Assembly: GCA_938003835.1 (NCBI GenBank)
Contig: CALKXJ010000017.1
Coordinates: 1 to 64,000, forward strand
From: an uncultured Bryobacteraceae bacterium
Lineage (GTDB): Bacteria; Acidobacteriota; Terriglobia; Bryobacterales; Bryobacteraceae
Reading direction: 5' to 3'
DNA length: 64,000 nucleotides
The notes under the pieces are model-generated. The model did not search any database. It had not been told where the DNA came from and saw only the letters and a list, made by a program, of their open reading frames with translations. Position 1 is the stretch's first letter. The number at the start of each line of letters is the position of its first letter. Both the position numbers and the translations under genes were made by a program. Below, piece by piece: positions 27,701-35,829 of the stretch.

Positions 27701-28402
27701 CAGGGCGCCGGAGGTGTGGCCGACGCCGGCGTCAAAACTGGTGGTCTCGAGCTTGAACTCCTCGACGGCGTCGGCCGGCGGAACGAATCCCACGCGTCGG
27801 CCGGTTCCGGTCACCGGGGCGTTGTCGATGGTGTACTCGTTCTGCCCGACGCCGCCCATGGTGTTGAAGGCGGACGTCCCGGCGTTGTCGAACGGGCGGC
27901 GATAGGCCGGCTCACCCGTCCAGTGCATGCCCGGGGCGAGCGTGGCCAGCGCGAACGGGTTCAGGTCGTTAAAGGGCAACTGCATGATCTGCTTGTTGTC
28001 GAGCACGCGGCCGCCGCTGGCAGTGCTGGTGTCGAGCAGCGGCGCCTCGGCGGTGACTTCCACCGTCTCGGCGATCTGTCCGACCTCGAGCGCCACCTCG
28101 ACGCTCAGGCGTCCGGCGACGTTCAGCTCCAGGCCGCTCCGGAGGGCACGTTTGAAGCCGGGCGCCTCCACGGCGATGCTGTAACGGCCCGGATTGAGCA
28201 GGTTGATCTCGAAGTAGCCGGTCTCGTTCGTTACGGTCCGACTCGCGGTGTTGGTCTCGATGTTGGTGATTAACACGCTGGCGCCGGGGACCACCGCGCC
28301 TTGCGGATCGATCACCCGGCCCGTGATGCTGCCACGCCACTCCTGCCCGAGACTCGCCCAAGCGGCGAGCATGAGTACCGAAAACCGGAGCCATCGGCGC
28401 AT
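24734..28402 (-). CDS. Giant TonB-dependent receptor with carboxypeptidase-regulatory domain
   Basis: 1222 residues from the ATG at 28402, chosen because AAAGGAGAAG lies just upstream and a signal peptide follows (MRRWLRFSVLMLAAWASLGQ). A carboxypeptidase-regulatory domain (WRGSITGRVIDPQGAVVPGA ... GRYSIAVEAPGFKRAL) comes next, then a plug-like region (NEYTIDNAPVTG, VGHTSGALVNVMTKAGTNEF) and a long barrel ending FNVRVEF with a terminal aromatic residue. Same family as the 10584-14075 protein, but not closely similar. It ends in the gap opposite the dif-like site. Ligand unknown; the group may import glycans or peptides. Confidence 0.9.
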   Translation of the reverse strand: MRRWLRFSVLMLAAWASLGQEWRGSITGRVIDPQGAVVPGASVLITNIETNTASRTVTNETGYFEINLLNPGRYSIAVEAPGFKRALRSGLELNVAGRLSVEVALEVGQIAETVEVTAEAPLLDTSTASGGRVLDNKQIMQLPFNDLNPFALATLAPGMHWTGEPAYRRPFDNAGTSAFNTMGGVGQNEYTIDNAPVTGTGRRVGFVPPADAVEEFKLETTSFDAGVGHTSGALVNVMTKAGTNEFHGSLYDQHWQQRWNATRHFTRLAWEEQVRQGKISPDTPKQASGRSNNFGGTLGGPVLKNTLFFFFSYNGIYQKKAEDTASINRTVPKMAWRKGDFSDLLAIDPVRFTIYDPRSATLVGGRVVRTPFPQNKGIPVLNPLYKFYEPLYPQPNDVPGLVSPEGYNNWYAAAMPKDERFNSIVNRYDYNLSERHRLFGRWYWNHRLADEYDWTYPTKRGLHTNGLVRINKGGGANHVWTLSSSSVLDIGVSWTRFNEGAERPVQTQYKPSDVGLPKYLDEKVGDLHTLPRLDFQNIEDFGGTYPAITIRGTTGLARVQMNTVRGSHSLKYGWDERRYWTTTAGPGYNNGRFQFDRRFMMQRDDTTTAAHHGLEWASFMMGLPYSISIDTNDSALWSNRYRALYLQDDWRLSRRLRLNLGLRYEREAGITERFNRGIGGGLLLDFKPAFAELAEAAYAANPIPQLAPSDFKVRGGVEYLGTRYKTYSDGTHRFLPRLGVVYQINDKTVVRSGYGWWADTLNPNNDRPSQAGFSQPTSTVLTTDNALSFCCGVGAAANLSETRNPIIDPFPVRADGTRFDVPYGNRLGGHILQGNGSTFNLLPRNYRPAWQQRWRIGLQREITRDMVIDVSYNGAYAKIPVLQRVNYLPQQYWATGNVRVQAVDDAMNRSVTNPFNIRNLAPLAQSNPLLYQFLTTQGFFTSTTIRVHQLLRPFPNLGSGALNGLRPGVDFADSLGANLYHDLQVVFNRRFTKGFQTTAMYTYSYSEESDYYHNEFDREPSWRVQDANRPHRFVWSAIYELPFGKDRRWIHSGPLQHIVGGWQLSWVYQIQSGPPTNWDNRFFYGDLDRIGELFKHNEMHDKDIHVWFDPSIAYRGAGAVPAGFQGFEGRSGSQPGSFHVRVFPTRLAALRADGIRNWDVKVKRVFRITERLRTSFDVDLLNATNHTNFGAPVTNPTDGNFGRVTSQYGLSRLVQFNVRVEF

Positions 28403-28544
28403 AAGTCTTCTCCTTTCCGGACACGTGTGGTGTGAAAGCCGGCTGCGCGGCCGTGCGCCGTCGCTCGAAGGCCTTTGACCGGACCCTGATTCCTCCTGCG
28501 GCACTTGGGAGCCCGCAGCATCGCCTCCACCCACGCCCACGGCC

Positions 28545-28573
28545 AGCTTAGACCCGCTCACCGTCGGTGTCAA
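28545..28573 (-). promoter_or_regulatory. Candidate promoter for the giant TonB receptor
   Basis: On the minus strand a perfect TTGACA -35 (28568-28573) is followed, after 17 bases, by TAAGCT (28545-28550), a weak -10 (3 of 6). It lies about 140 bases before the start at 28402, in the divergent gap with alanine dehydrogenase. The -35 is the main support. Confidence 0.4.
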
Positions 28574-28623
28574 GGGGAGCGCACGGTTCCTCTGGTAGAC
28601 TTGAGGCCAGGCGGAAGAGCGTC

Positions 28624-29736
28624 ATGATCATCGGAGTTCCGCGGGAAATTAAAGACCACGAAACGCGCGTCGGGCTCGTGCCGAGCGGGGTCTCTGAGCT
28701 TGTCGAGCACGGTCACCGGGTTCTGGTGGAGGCGGGCGCGGGCGCCGGCTCGACCATCTCCGACCAGGAGTATCAGGTGGCGGGCGCGGAGATCGTGGCC
28801 TCGGCGCGCGAAGTCTGGCAGCGTGCTGAACTCGTCGTCAAGGTCAAGGAGCCGCAGCCGGCCGAGTACGACTTCCTGAGGCCCGGCCTGGTCCTGTTCA
28901 CTTACCTTCACTTGGCGCCGTTGCCCGACCTGACCGAGCGGCTGATCGCCTCCGGAGTGACGGCCATCGCCTACGAGACCATTCGGGAACGGGACGGTTC
29001 CCTGCCCCTGCTGACGCCGATGAGCGAAGTGGCCGGGCGCATGGCCGTGCAGATCGGGGCCAAGTACCTGGAAGCACCCAATGGGGGGCGCGGCATCTTG
29101 CTTGGCGGCGTGCCGGGCGTGCCGCCGGCCAACGTGCTGATTCTCGGCGGCGGCGTGGTGGGCCATAACGCCGCCAAGGTGGCGCTCGGCATGGGGGCCC
29201 GAGTCACCGTCGTGGACAAGAACCTGAACCGGCTGCGCCAGATCGACGACATCTTCAACGGCGAGGTCAACACGCTCGCCTCGAGCATCTGGACGATCCG
29301 CGAGTCGATCCGGCACGCCGACCTGGTGATCGGCGCCGTGCTCATTCCCGGCGCCGCCGCTCCGAAGCTGGTTCGGCGGGACATGCTCGGTCCGATGAAA
29401 AAAGGCGCGGTCATGGTGGATGTTTCCATCGACCAGGGCGGCTGTTTCGAAACCAGCCGCCCGACCACCCACACCGATCCGATCTTTTTCGTCGATGAAG
29501 TGCTTCATTATTGCGTCGCAAACATGCCGGCGGCGGTGCCCCACACCTCGACCTACGCGCTGACCAACGCGACGTTCCCCTACCTGCGGGCGCTCGCCGA
29601 CAAAGGCGTCATCCAGGCTTGCCAGGACGATCCGGCGATCGCCGAGGGGGTGAACGTCTTTCACGGCGAGATCACTCACCCAGGCGTGGCCGAATCGCAG
29701 GGTCGACCGTGGAGGCCCCTCAGCGAGCTGTGGTGA
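28624..29736 (+). CDS. ald: Alanine dehydrogenase
   Basis: NAD-dependent enzyme that interconverts L-alanine with pyruvate and ammonium in the cytoplasm. 370 residues, the normal family length. It starts [21 protein letters not shown]15, K75 and H96 fall at the numbered positions of the known substrate-binding and catalytic residues. The Rossmann motif is [15 protein letters not shown], and [16 protein letters not shown] near the C-terminus is a family hallmark. The start at 28624 is set by this alignment; the in-frame ATG at 28567 would add 19 atypical residues. It links amino-acid use to central carbon and nitrogen metabolism. Confidence 0.97.
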   Translation: MIIGVPREIKDHETRVGLVPSGVSELVEHGHRVLVEAGAGAGSTISDQEYQVAGAEIVASAREVWQRAELVVKVKEPQPAEYDFLRPGLVLFTYLHLAPLPDLTERLIASGVTAIAYETIRERDGSLPLLTPMSEVAGRMAVQIGAKYLEAPNGGRGILLGGVPGVPPANVLILGGGVVGHNAAKVALGMGARVTVVDKNLNRLRQIDDIFNGEVNTLASSIWTIRESIRHADLVIGAVLIPGAAAPKLVRRDMLGPMKKGAVMVDVSIDQGGCFETSRPTTHTDPIFFVDEVLHYCVANMPAAVPHTSTYALTNATFPYLRALADKGVIQACQDDPAIAEGVNVFHGEITHPGVAESQGRPWRPLSELW

Positions 29737-29795
29737 TGCTTTTTGACCGGTGCTGAGAGCGCGTCGCGGCCGGCCTCACCATTTCAAGAGGAAAG

Positions 29796-31313
29796 ATGCC
29801 GGCCAGCGGACCCGTGCCGCGCAAAGCGGCTCCGGACACGATTCTCGAGGTCACGAGAGCCTTTCTGACCTCCTCGCGTTCCCCCATGCTGATCGAGCCG
29901 GGCGAGGAACCGCTCCCGCTGACTGCGGAGAATTTTTCCCTGCAAGTGCGCCAGGGTTGCCTGGTGTTTGAAGCCTGGGACCGGCACAGGATGATCGTCC
30001 GGCGCGTGGTCGGGCTACAGGCCGGCTCGCGCGGACGGCTGGAGCTCGCCGTCGAGCGGTTCGGCAAGCGGCAGGGCACGCTGGTGCTCTTCGACGCGGA
30101 GCGTGGCGGCGCCAGCGAGACGCGCCGCGGCCGCCGCCTGATGTTTCGCGAACGGTTCCGCCGCTCGCTCCGGCGCAATTTCCCCGGATGGCGCCTGGCG
30201 AACGTGAGCGCCGAGGCCGATCTCGAGAATTCTCTCTCGGGCATGTTCCCCCGCGCCCTGCTGGTCCGCGGCACCACGGGCTGGGCGGCGGTGGCTTCGC
30301 CTCCGGAAGCTGCCGATCCGGCCGCCGTGCTCACGTTCGGGCTGATCTGGCTGGACTATCTGCGGCGCCGCGAGCGGCGGATCCATGTCGAAGGCCTGGC
30401 GCTGTTCGTCGCCGAAGAGGGCGCCGCAACGACTTGCCTGCGTCTTCGCTGCCTCGATCCGCATCTAGCGCGGTTTGCCGTGTTTGTCCTGAGTCCCGAA
30501 GGCTTCGAACAACAGGTGGACCCGCGCGATTTCGGCAATCTCGAGACCGAGCTCCAGCCGTGCGCCCGCCCGCCGGAAGTTCTCGATCCGCTGGCGCGGC
30601 GCCTCCAATCGCTTGCGCCCGTCGAGACAGTCGCGGCGGCCGACGGCAGTCTCAGTTTCCGCGTACGGGGCCTCGAGTTCGCTCGCCTGGCCGGTGAGGT
30701 GCTCGAGTTTGGACTTTCGGCGCGGCGGGCGGCGAGCGTTGCCGACTGGCCGGAACTCGAGGGCCTCGTTCGGGAGCTCGACCAGCTGCGCTCGCCGGAT
30801 GCGGCAGACCCGAATCACCGGCTGTTCCGGCAGCGGCCGGAGGCGTGGCTCGAAAGCCAGGTGCGGCGCTCGCTGCGCACGATCGACCCGCTGCTCGAGC
30901 CGGAGCCGGTTTACAGCCATGTGCCTGCGCGCGCCGGCGTGGACCGGGGCATCATTGACCTGCTGGCCGCCGACTATGCCGGACGCCTGGCGGTGATCGA
31001 GCTCAAGGCTACGGCCGACCCCCACCTGCCCCTTCAGGCGCTCGACTACTGGATGCGCGTCGCCTGGCACCTCGAGCGGGATGAGTTTCGCGCGCGCGGC
31101 TATTTCCCGGGACGGAATCTCTCACCGCAGGCGCCGCGCCTGCTGCTGGTGGCGCCCGCGCTCGAATTCCACCCCACCTCCGAGCTCCTGTTGCGCGCCC
31201 TGGCCCCGGAGATTCCAGTGGAGCGCGTGGGTCTGGCTGCCGACTGGCGGCGCCGGCTGCATGTGGTTTTCCGCGTGGCCGGCGCCGCCCGGCCCGGGCT
31301 CGCAGGGGCTTGA
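29796..31313 (+). CDS. Protein of unknown function with C-terminal PD-(D/E)XK nuclease-like domain
   Basis: 505 residues, no signal peptide. The N-terminal 330 residues are alpha/beta and unrecognised. The C-terminal part carries the PD-(D/E)XK pattern: a helix (WLESQVRRSLRTIDPLLEPE), D388 in RGIIDLLAADYAGR, E402-x-K404 in LAVIELKAT, and QALDYWMRVAWHL as the following helix. This fold includes restriction enzymes, repair nucleases and many host-defence proteins. It sits 59 bases after ald and 72 before a sugar-binding lipoprotein, with no methylase or helicase next to it. Nuclease activity is predicted from the motif, not shown. Confidence 0.7.
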   Translation: MPASGPVPRKAAPDTILEVTRAFLTSSRSPMLIEPGEEPLPLTAENFSLQVRQGCLVFEAWDRHRMIVRRVVGLQAGSRGRLELAVERFGKRQGTLVLFDAERGGASETRRGRRLMFRERFRRSLRRNFPGWRLANVSAEADLENSLSGMFPRALLVRGTTGWAAVASPPEAADPAAVLTFGLIWLDYLRRRERRIHVEGLALFVAEEGAATTCLRLRCLDPHLARFAVFVLSPEGFEQQVDPRDFGNLETELQPCARPPEVLDPLARRLQSLAPVETVAAADGSLSFRVRGLEFARLAGEVLEFGLSARRAASVADWPELEGLVRELDQLRSPDAADPNHRLFRQRPEAWLESQVRRSLRTIDPLLEPEPVYSHVPARAGVDRGIIDLLAADYAGRLAVIELKATADPHLPLQALDYWMRVAWHLERDEFRARGYFPGRNLSPQAPRLLLVAPALEFHPTSELLLRALAPEIPVERVGLAADWRRRLHVVFRVAGAARPGLAGA

Positions 31314-31385
31314 CGGAATCACCCAGCTTTGCCTCGCCCTCTACGCGATCGTGGTTTATACTGCAAGTCTAGGAGAAACGAACAC

Positions 31386-32390
31386 ATGTCCAGCTATTCA
31401 CGCGCGCTCGGGTTTCTGCTAGCTCTTGGTGGCCTTCTTCTCGCGCTGGGATGCGGCGGCGGAGAGTATCGCAAGCAGGAGGTCTACTACCTGGTGGCGG
31501 CCAACATCAATCTGCCTTACTGGCAGAGCGCCAGGAACGGTCTGTTCCGCGCCGCGGCCGAAGTCGGCGTCTCGGCCGATGTGAAGGGGCCGGAGACCTA
31601 CGATCCGAAAGCGCAGCGGGAGGAATTCCTGAAGCTTGTCGCCATGGAGCGCCAGCCCGCGGGCATTCTCGTGTCGCCCGCCTCGGCGGAGCTGATGAAA
31701 GATGCCATCGATCAGGCGGTCGCCAAAGGCATCAAGGTCATCACCATCGATTCGGACGCGCCGGGCAGCAAGCGCCTGTTCTTTGTGGGCACGGACAACT
31801 ACGACGTCGGCGCCCGTTCGGCCGAATACGTCGCCCAGCGGCTCAACCGCGCCGGCAACGTGATCATCTTCACGATTGCCGGCCAGGTGAATCTGGAGGA
31901 ACGGCTGCGCGGCTATCGGGACGTTTTCGCGACCTATCCGGCGATTCGCATCATCGAGACGGTCGACATCAAAGGCGATCCCGTGGTGGCCTTTGACCGC
32001 ACCAAGCTGATCGTGGCCAAGGAGCTCAACCGGGTGGACGCCTTCGCCTGCCTGGAGGCGATCGCCTGTCCCGAGGTGGCCGAGGTGCTGAGCCGCAACA
32101 ACGTGCGCAATAAGGTGGTGGTCGCCATGGACGTGAGCGAGCGGACGCTCGACTGGATCCAGAAAGGAATGATCCAGGCGACCTTCGCCCAGCGGCCGTA
32201 CACGATGGCCTACGTGGGCCTGCGGATGCTCGCCGATCTTCAACACTACCCGCCGGCGAAGCTCGAGACCACGAGCTCGCTCGCCACGGTGCCGCAGTTC
32301 GTCGACACCGGAGTGAGCCTCGTCGATCGGTCCAACGTCGACCAGTTCCTCAAAGATCAGGCGGCCCAAGGCGAAGGCGGATCCCAGTGA
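31386..32390 (+). CDS. Periplasmic sugar-binding lipoprotein (RbsB-like), orphan
   Basis: 334 residues. The lipoprotein leader ends in lipobox LALGC (MSSYSRALGFLLALGGLLLALGC), then VYYLVAANINLPYWQSARNGLF opens a type-I periplasmic-binding fold. ILVSPASAELMKDAIDQAVAKGIKVITIDSDAP and FFVGTDNYDVGARSAEYV are hallmarks of the RbsB/xylose-ribose group. The start has AGGAGAAACG and a possible TATACT -10 at 31357-31362 upstream. No ABC ATPase or permease is adjacent, so it may serve a distant transporter or act as a chemoreceptor-type sensor. Sugar specificity unknown. Confidence 0.85.
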   Translation: MSSYSRALGFLLALGGLLLALGCGGGEYRKQEVYYLVAANINLPYWQSARNGLFRAAAEVGVSADVKGPETYDPKAQREEFLKLVAMERQPAGILVSPASAELMKDAIDQAVAKGIKVITIDSDAPGSKRLFFVGTDNYDVGARSAEYVAQRLNRAGNVIIFTIAGQVNLEERLRGYRDVFATYPAIRIIETVDIKGDPVVAFDRTKLIVAKELNRVDAFACLEAIACPEVAEVLSRNNVRNKVVVAMDVSERTLDWIQKGMIQATFAQRPYTMAYVGLRMLADLQHYPPAKLETTSSLATVPQFVDTGVSLVDRSNVDQFLKDQAAQGEGGSQ

Positions 32391-32416
32391 CGGCGGCCGC
32401 CGGACGGTGAGCACCG

Positions 32417-33310
32417 ATGCCGGCCCGGGTGTTCCCGCAGCTTCGCAAGGCGATCTCTGACCTCAATCCGGACCACGTCCGTTCGGCCGCCGAGCGCTAC
32501 CTGGCGATCCGCATCGTGGCGGCCGGTGAGGAGTCCTACCGCGCGATCGAAGAGTTCCTCTCGCCCGCCCGCGCTTCTAAAGGGCGGCGTCTCGAGCAGT
32601 CGCTCGTGCTGCACCGCAACGGCGACATGGCTTCGCCGGACCGCTTCGATCTCGAGATCTACGAGGCGGGACTGGAGGCGCCCCCCCACGCCTTCGCGTT
32701 CGATCCCGAGCGGCCCGAGCGGGTGGTCGAAGAGATCCTGGTGCGCCGCGAGGAGCTGGGGCTGGCGCTGGCGCGCATGTTTCCGCCCTTTCGCCGGCGG
32801 GTGACGGCCCGGGTGATCGCCACGGTCTCGAAAGAAAACGCTCTCATCGCCGTCGCCAGCGCGTTGCCGAATATCGCGCCTGGTTTGCATCTGGTGCCGT
32901 GGGCCATTACCGAGGCGACTTCGGACACGGCGCTGCTGACGGTGAACCAGATCCGGATGCTGTTCCTGCTCGCCGCGGCCAGTGACCGCGAGGTGGGCTA
33001 TCGCGCCCAGCGCGCCGAGATCGCCTCGGTGATCGCCGGGGCTTTCGGCTGGCGTGCCCTGGCGCGGGAGCTGGCGGGCAAGATTCCGTTCGGCGCCGGT
33101 TTGATTCCCAAGGCAGCCATTGCCTACGCAGGCACCTGGGTGGTGGGAAGCTCCGCCGAACGTTACTACCGGCTGGGCTACGGCTATACGCGCCAGGAGC
33201 GCCGCGAGGCCTTCCGGGAGGCCTATGAGCGCGGCCGGGCATTGGTGCGGCGCCTGGTCGAAGCATACCGGTCCGCCCGCGGGCAGGCCGTCGCTTCTTT
33301 GAGATCATGA
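32417..33310 (+). CDS. DUF697-like membrane-associated protein
   Basis: 297 residues. The C-terminal half (VGYRAQRAEIASVIAGAFGWRALARELAG ... IPKAAIAYAGTWVVGSSAERYYRLGYG) matches the pattern of DUF697/YcjF proteins, which are membrane-associated and often linked to GTPases. The N-terminal half is helical and charged, with FDPERPERVVEEILVRREELGLAL. The stop overlaps the next gene by ATGA. No partner GTPase is next to it here. The family assignment is by eye; function unknown. Confidence 0.6.
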   Translation: MPARVFPQLRKAISDLNPDHVRSAAERYLAIRIVAAGEESYRAIEEFLSPARASKGRRLEQSLVLHRNGDMASPDRFDLEIYEAGLEAPPHAFAFDPERPERVVEEILVRREELGLALARMFPPFRRRVTARVIATVSKENALIAVASALPNIAPGLHLVPWAITEATSDTALLTVNQIRMLFLLAAASDREVGYRAQRAEIASVIAGAFGWRALARELAGKIPFGAGLIPKAAIAYAGTWVVGSSAERYYRLGYGYTRQERREAFREAYERGRALVRRLVEAYRSARGQAVASLRS

Positions 33311-34047
33311 AGGATTCCCCTGTGGCCATCGTCACCGGCGCCAGCCGCGGCATCGGCCGGGGCATCGCCCAAGAGCTGGCCCGCACGCACCGTGTAGTTG
33401 CCACCTACCGCGGACGTCGCGATGCGGCCGAATCCCTGCGCGAGGAGACGGGCGTAGAGATCTTTCAGTGCGATGTCTCCTCAGCGGCGGACCGGGCGGC
33501 GCTGATCGAATTCGCCCGCGCTCGTTTCGGCCGGCTCGATCTGCTGGTCAATAACGCCGGCATCGCCCCGCGCGAGCGGCTCGACGTCGTGGAGGCCACC
33601 GAGGCGAGCTTCGACGAGCTGATCGCCACGAACCTCAAGGGACCGCACTTCCTGACCCAGCTCGCCGCCCGCTGGATGCTCGAGCAGGGCCGCGGCCGCA
33701 TCGTCTTCGTCACCTCGATCTCCGCCTATACCGCTTCTGTCAACCGCGCCGAATACTGCATCTCGAAGGCGGGGCTGAGCATGAGCGCGGCGGTCTGGGC
33801 GGCGCGTCTGGCCCCGCATGGCGTGCTCGTTTTCGAGGTGCGCCCCGGCATCATCCGCACCGATATGATCGCCCGCGTCCAGCAGCTTTACGAGGAGAGG
33901 ATCGCCGGCGGACTGGTGCCGCAGCGGCGCATGGGCGAGCCGGCCGACGTGGCCCGCGCCGTGCGCGCCATCGCCGACGGGCTGCTCGATTACTGCGCCG
34001 GGCAGGTGATCGACGCCGACGGCGGCTTCCACCTGCGCACGCTGTAG
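33307..34047 (+). CDS. Short-chain dehydrogenase/reductase (FabG-like)
   Basis: 246-residue NAD(P)-dependent oxidoreductase, normal SDR length. The nucleotide motif is TGASRGIG (10-17), then NNAGIAPR, the catalytic Ser in FVTSIS and the YCISK motif (Tyr and Lys), followed by PGIIRTDM. It is translationally coupled to the DUF697-like gene by ATGA. Substrate unknown; related enzymes act on 3-ketoacyl carriers or sugars. The proximity to a sugar-binding lipoprotein hints at sugar, but this is weak. Confidence 0.9.
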   Translation: MKDSPVAIVTGASRGIGRGIAQELARTHRVVATYRGRRDAAESLREETGVEIFQCDVSSAADRAALIEFARARFGRLDLLVNNAGIAPRERLDVVEATEASFDELIATNLKGPHFLTQLAARWMLEQGRGRIVFVTSISAYTASVNRAEYCISKAGLSMSAAVWAARLAPHGVLVFEVRPGIIRTDMIARVQQLYEERIAGGLVPQRRMGEPADVARAVRAIADGLLDYCAGQVIDADGGFHLRTL

Positions 34048-34127
34048 CCCTTCCGGGATTTCCTTTATCCTTGGGAAGACACGTTTCGAGCGCCGCCAAG
34101 GCGCCGGACAAGGAGGATAGCAACACC

Positions 34128-35072
34128 ATGCAACGGCGAATCGCGCTTCCGGCTCTGGCCGCCATCACGGCCGGCCTGATCGGTTTTGAGCTCGGTAGCT
34201 TCCGCGGGACGGAAGGCTCGGTGCGAGCGGCCGCAGCACCAGCGCAGGCGCCCGCGGACGGCAAGCTGCGAGTCATCATCTTCGGCGCTCACCCGGACGA
34301 TGCCGAATTCATGGGCGCCGGCGTGGCGATGAAGTGGGCCCGCCTGGGACACCATGTGAAGCTCGTCTCCACCACCAACGGCGACATCGGCCACTGGCAG
34401 ATCGCCGGCGGGCCGCTGGCGCAACGGCGCACCCGGGAGGTCATCGAGGTGGCGCGCCGGCTGGGCGTCACCACGCAGGTGCTCGACATTCACGACGGCG
34501 AGATCCTGCCGACACTCGAAAACCGCAAGATCATCACGCGCTTGATACGGGAATGGAACGCCGACGTCGTCATCACGCACCGGCCGAACGACTACCACCC
34601 CGACCACCGCTACACCTCGATCCTGGTGCAGGATTCGGCCTACATGGTGACGGTCCCCTTTTTCTGCCCGGACGTGCCGCCGCTTCAGAAGAACCCGGTC
34701 TTTCTTTATTCGTCCGACCGCTTCGAGCGGCCCAACCCGTTCCGGCCCGACGTCGCCATCGCGATCGACGATGTGATCGAGCCCGTGGTGGACGCCCTGA
34801 TGGTGATGGTCTCCCAGCTTCATGAAGGCGGAGCGAACGGCTATCCGGGCATCTATCCGGACGACCCCGCCGGGCGCAAGCAGCGTGAGGAGCAGGTGCG
34901 CAAGAACCTCCTCGGGCGCTACGCCGGCCTGGCCGACCGTTTCCGCACCGCTCTGATCGATCGGTACGGCAAGACGCAGGGCAGCCAGGTCCGCTACGCG
35001 CAGGCGTACGAGATCTGCGAGTACGGGCGGCGGCCGAACAAAGAAGAGCTCAAGCAGATCTTCCCCTTCTAG
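34128..35072 (+). CDS. PIG-L (LmbE-like) family deacetylase, probably exported
   Basis: 314 residues from the ATG at 34128 (AAGGAGGATA upstream). The N-terminus MQRRIALPALAAITAGLIGFELG is a leader or membrane anchor. The zinc motif AHPDDAE (residues 54-60) and the second motif HPDH (157-160) identify a PIG-L N-acetylglucosaminyl deacetylase family member. The family removes acetyl from N-acetylglucosamine-type sugars. It is the last of a run of + strand genes with SDR and DUF697; whether they form one pathway is not shown. Confidence 0.88.
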   Translation: MQRRIALPALAAITAGLIGFELGSFRGTEGSVRAAAAPAQAPADGKLRVIIFGAHPDDAEFMGAGVAMKWARLGHHVKLVSTTNGDIGHWQIAGGPLAQRRTREVIEVARRLGVTTQVLDIHDGEILPTLENRKIITRLIREWNADVVITHRPNDYHPDHRYTSILVQDSAYMVTVPFFCPDVPPLQKNPVFLYSSDRFERPNPFRPDVAIAIDDVIEPVVDALMVMVSQLHEGGANGYPGIYPDDPAGRKQREEQVRKNLLGRYAGLADRFRTALIDRYGKTQGSQVRYAQAYEICEYGRRPNKEELKQIFPF

Positions 35073-35133
35073 CCCCGCTGCGGGCGAGCGCGAATTTTAG
35101 ATCGCCGGGCGCAGCCGCCGCATCCCTACTTGC

Positions 35134-35817
35134 GTGAAAGCGCGCTCGCTTGTTTCAATTCTGTTTCTGCTCGTTCCGGCCGTGGCCGCCGAGCCCGGCA
35201 CGGATGCTGCGGTTGCGCCGTCTGCCGCGGCGGAGGATCCGGCGGCGGTGTCGTTTCTTGTCGGCGGGATCGTACCGAAAGAGGCCACCTGGCGGCCTCT
35301 CTCGGGCGACGAACGCTGGCGCCTCTTCTTCAAGGAAAACTTCGACTTCAGGGGAGGCGCCTACTTCCGGGCTTTCGGGGCCGCGTTGCCCGATCATTTG
35401 AAGAACCGGCCCGAAGAGTGGGCACAAGGCTCGCGCGGCTACTTCACGCGTGCCGGTGACCGGTTTGCCCGGTTCACCCTGTCCAAGGCCTTGGAGCACG
35501 CAGGCGCAGCCGCCACCGGCCTGGAGCCCCGCTATGTCCGCTCCAAGGAGGACGGCTTCGGCAAGCGGTTCCTGCACGCTTCCCAGCTTGCCGTGCTCAC
35601 CTACGACCGCGAGGGGAAAAAGACGTTCTACTGGAGCCGGTTCGCGGGCGCATTCGCCGGCGAAGCCATCTCGGCCTCCTGGAACCCGGCGGTTCGCTGG
35701 GAGGTGCGCGGCTATCAGGGCGCGGCCCAGCAGGTTGCCGCCGCCTGGCTGTTCAACATGATCCGGGAGTTTTCGCCTGACATCAAGCGGCTCTTCGTGC
35801 GAAACAAGGGCCGCTGA
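35134..35817 (+). CDS. Exported protein of unknown function
   Basis: 227 residues from a GTG start at 35134 giving a signal peptide (MKARSLVSILFLLVPAVAA). The mature part contains FFKENFDFRGGAYFRAFGAALPD, GFGKRFLHASQLAVLTYDREG and SASWNPAVRWEVRGYQ. The conserved-looking 'GFGxR' and 'RxxxxW' patches and length suit a small secreted family common in Acidobacteria, but I do not recognise it. It ends 12 bases before the convergent metalloprotease-like gene. Confidence 0.65.
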   Translation: MKARSLVSILFLLVPAVAAEPGTDAAVAPSAAAEDPAAVSFLVGGIVPKEATWRPLSGDERWRLFFKENFDFRGGAYFRAFGAALPDHLKNRPEEWAQGSRGYFTRAGDRFARFTLSKALEHAGAAATGLEPRYVRSKEDGFGKRFLHASQLAVLTYDREGKKTFYWSRFAGAFAGEAISASWNPAVRWEVRGYQGAAQQVAAAWLFNMIREFSPDIKRLFVRNKGR

Positions 35818-35829
35818 CGGGGGCGCCCG

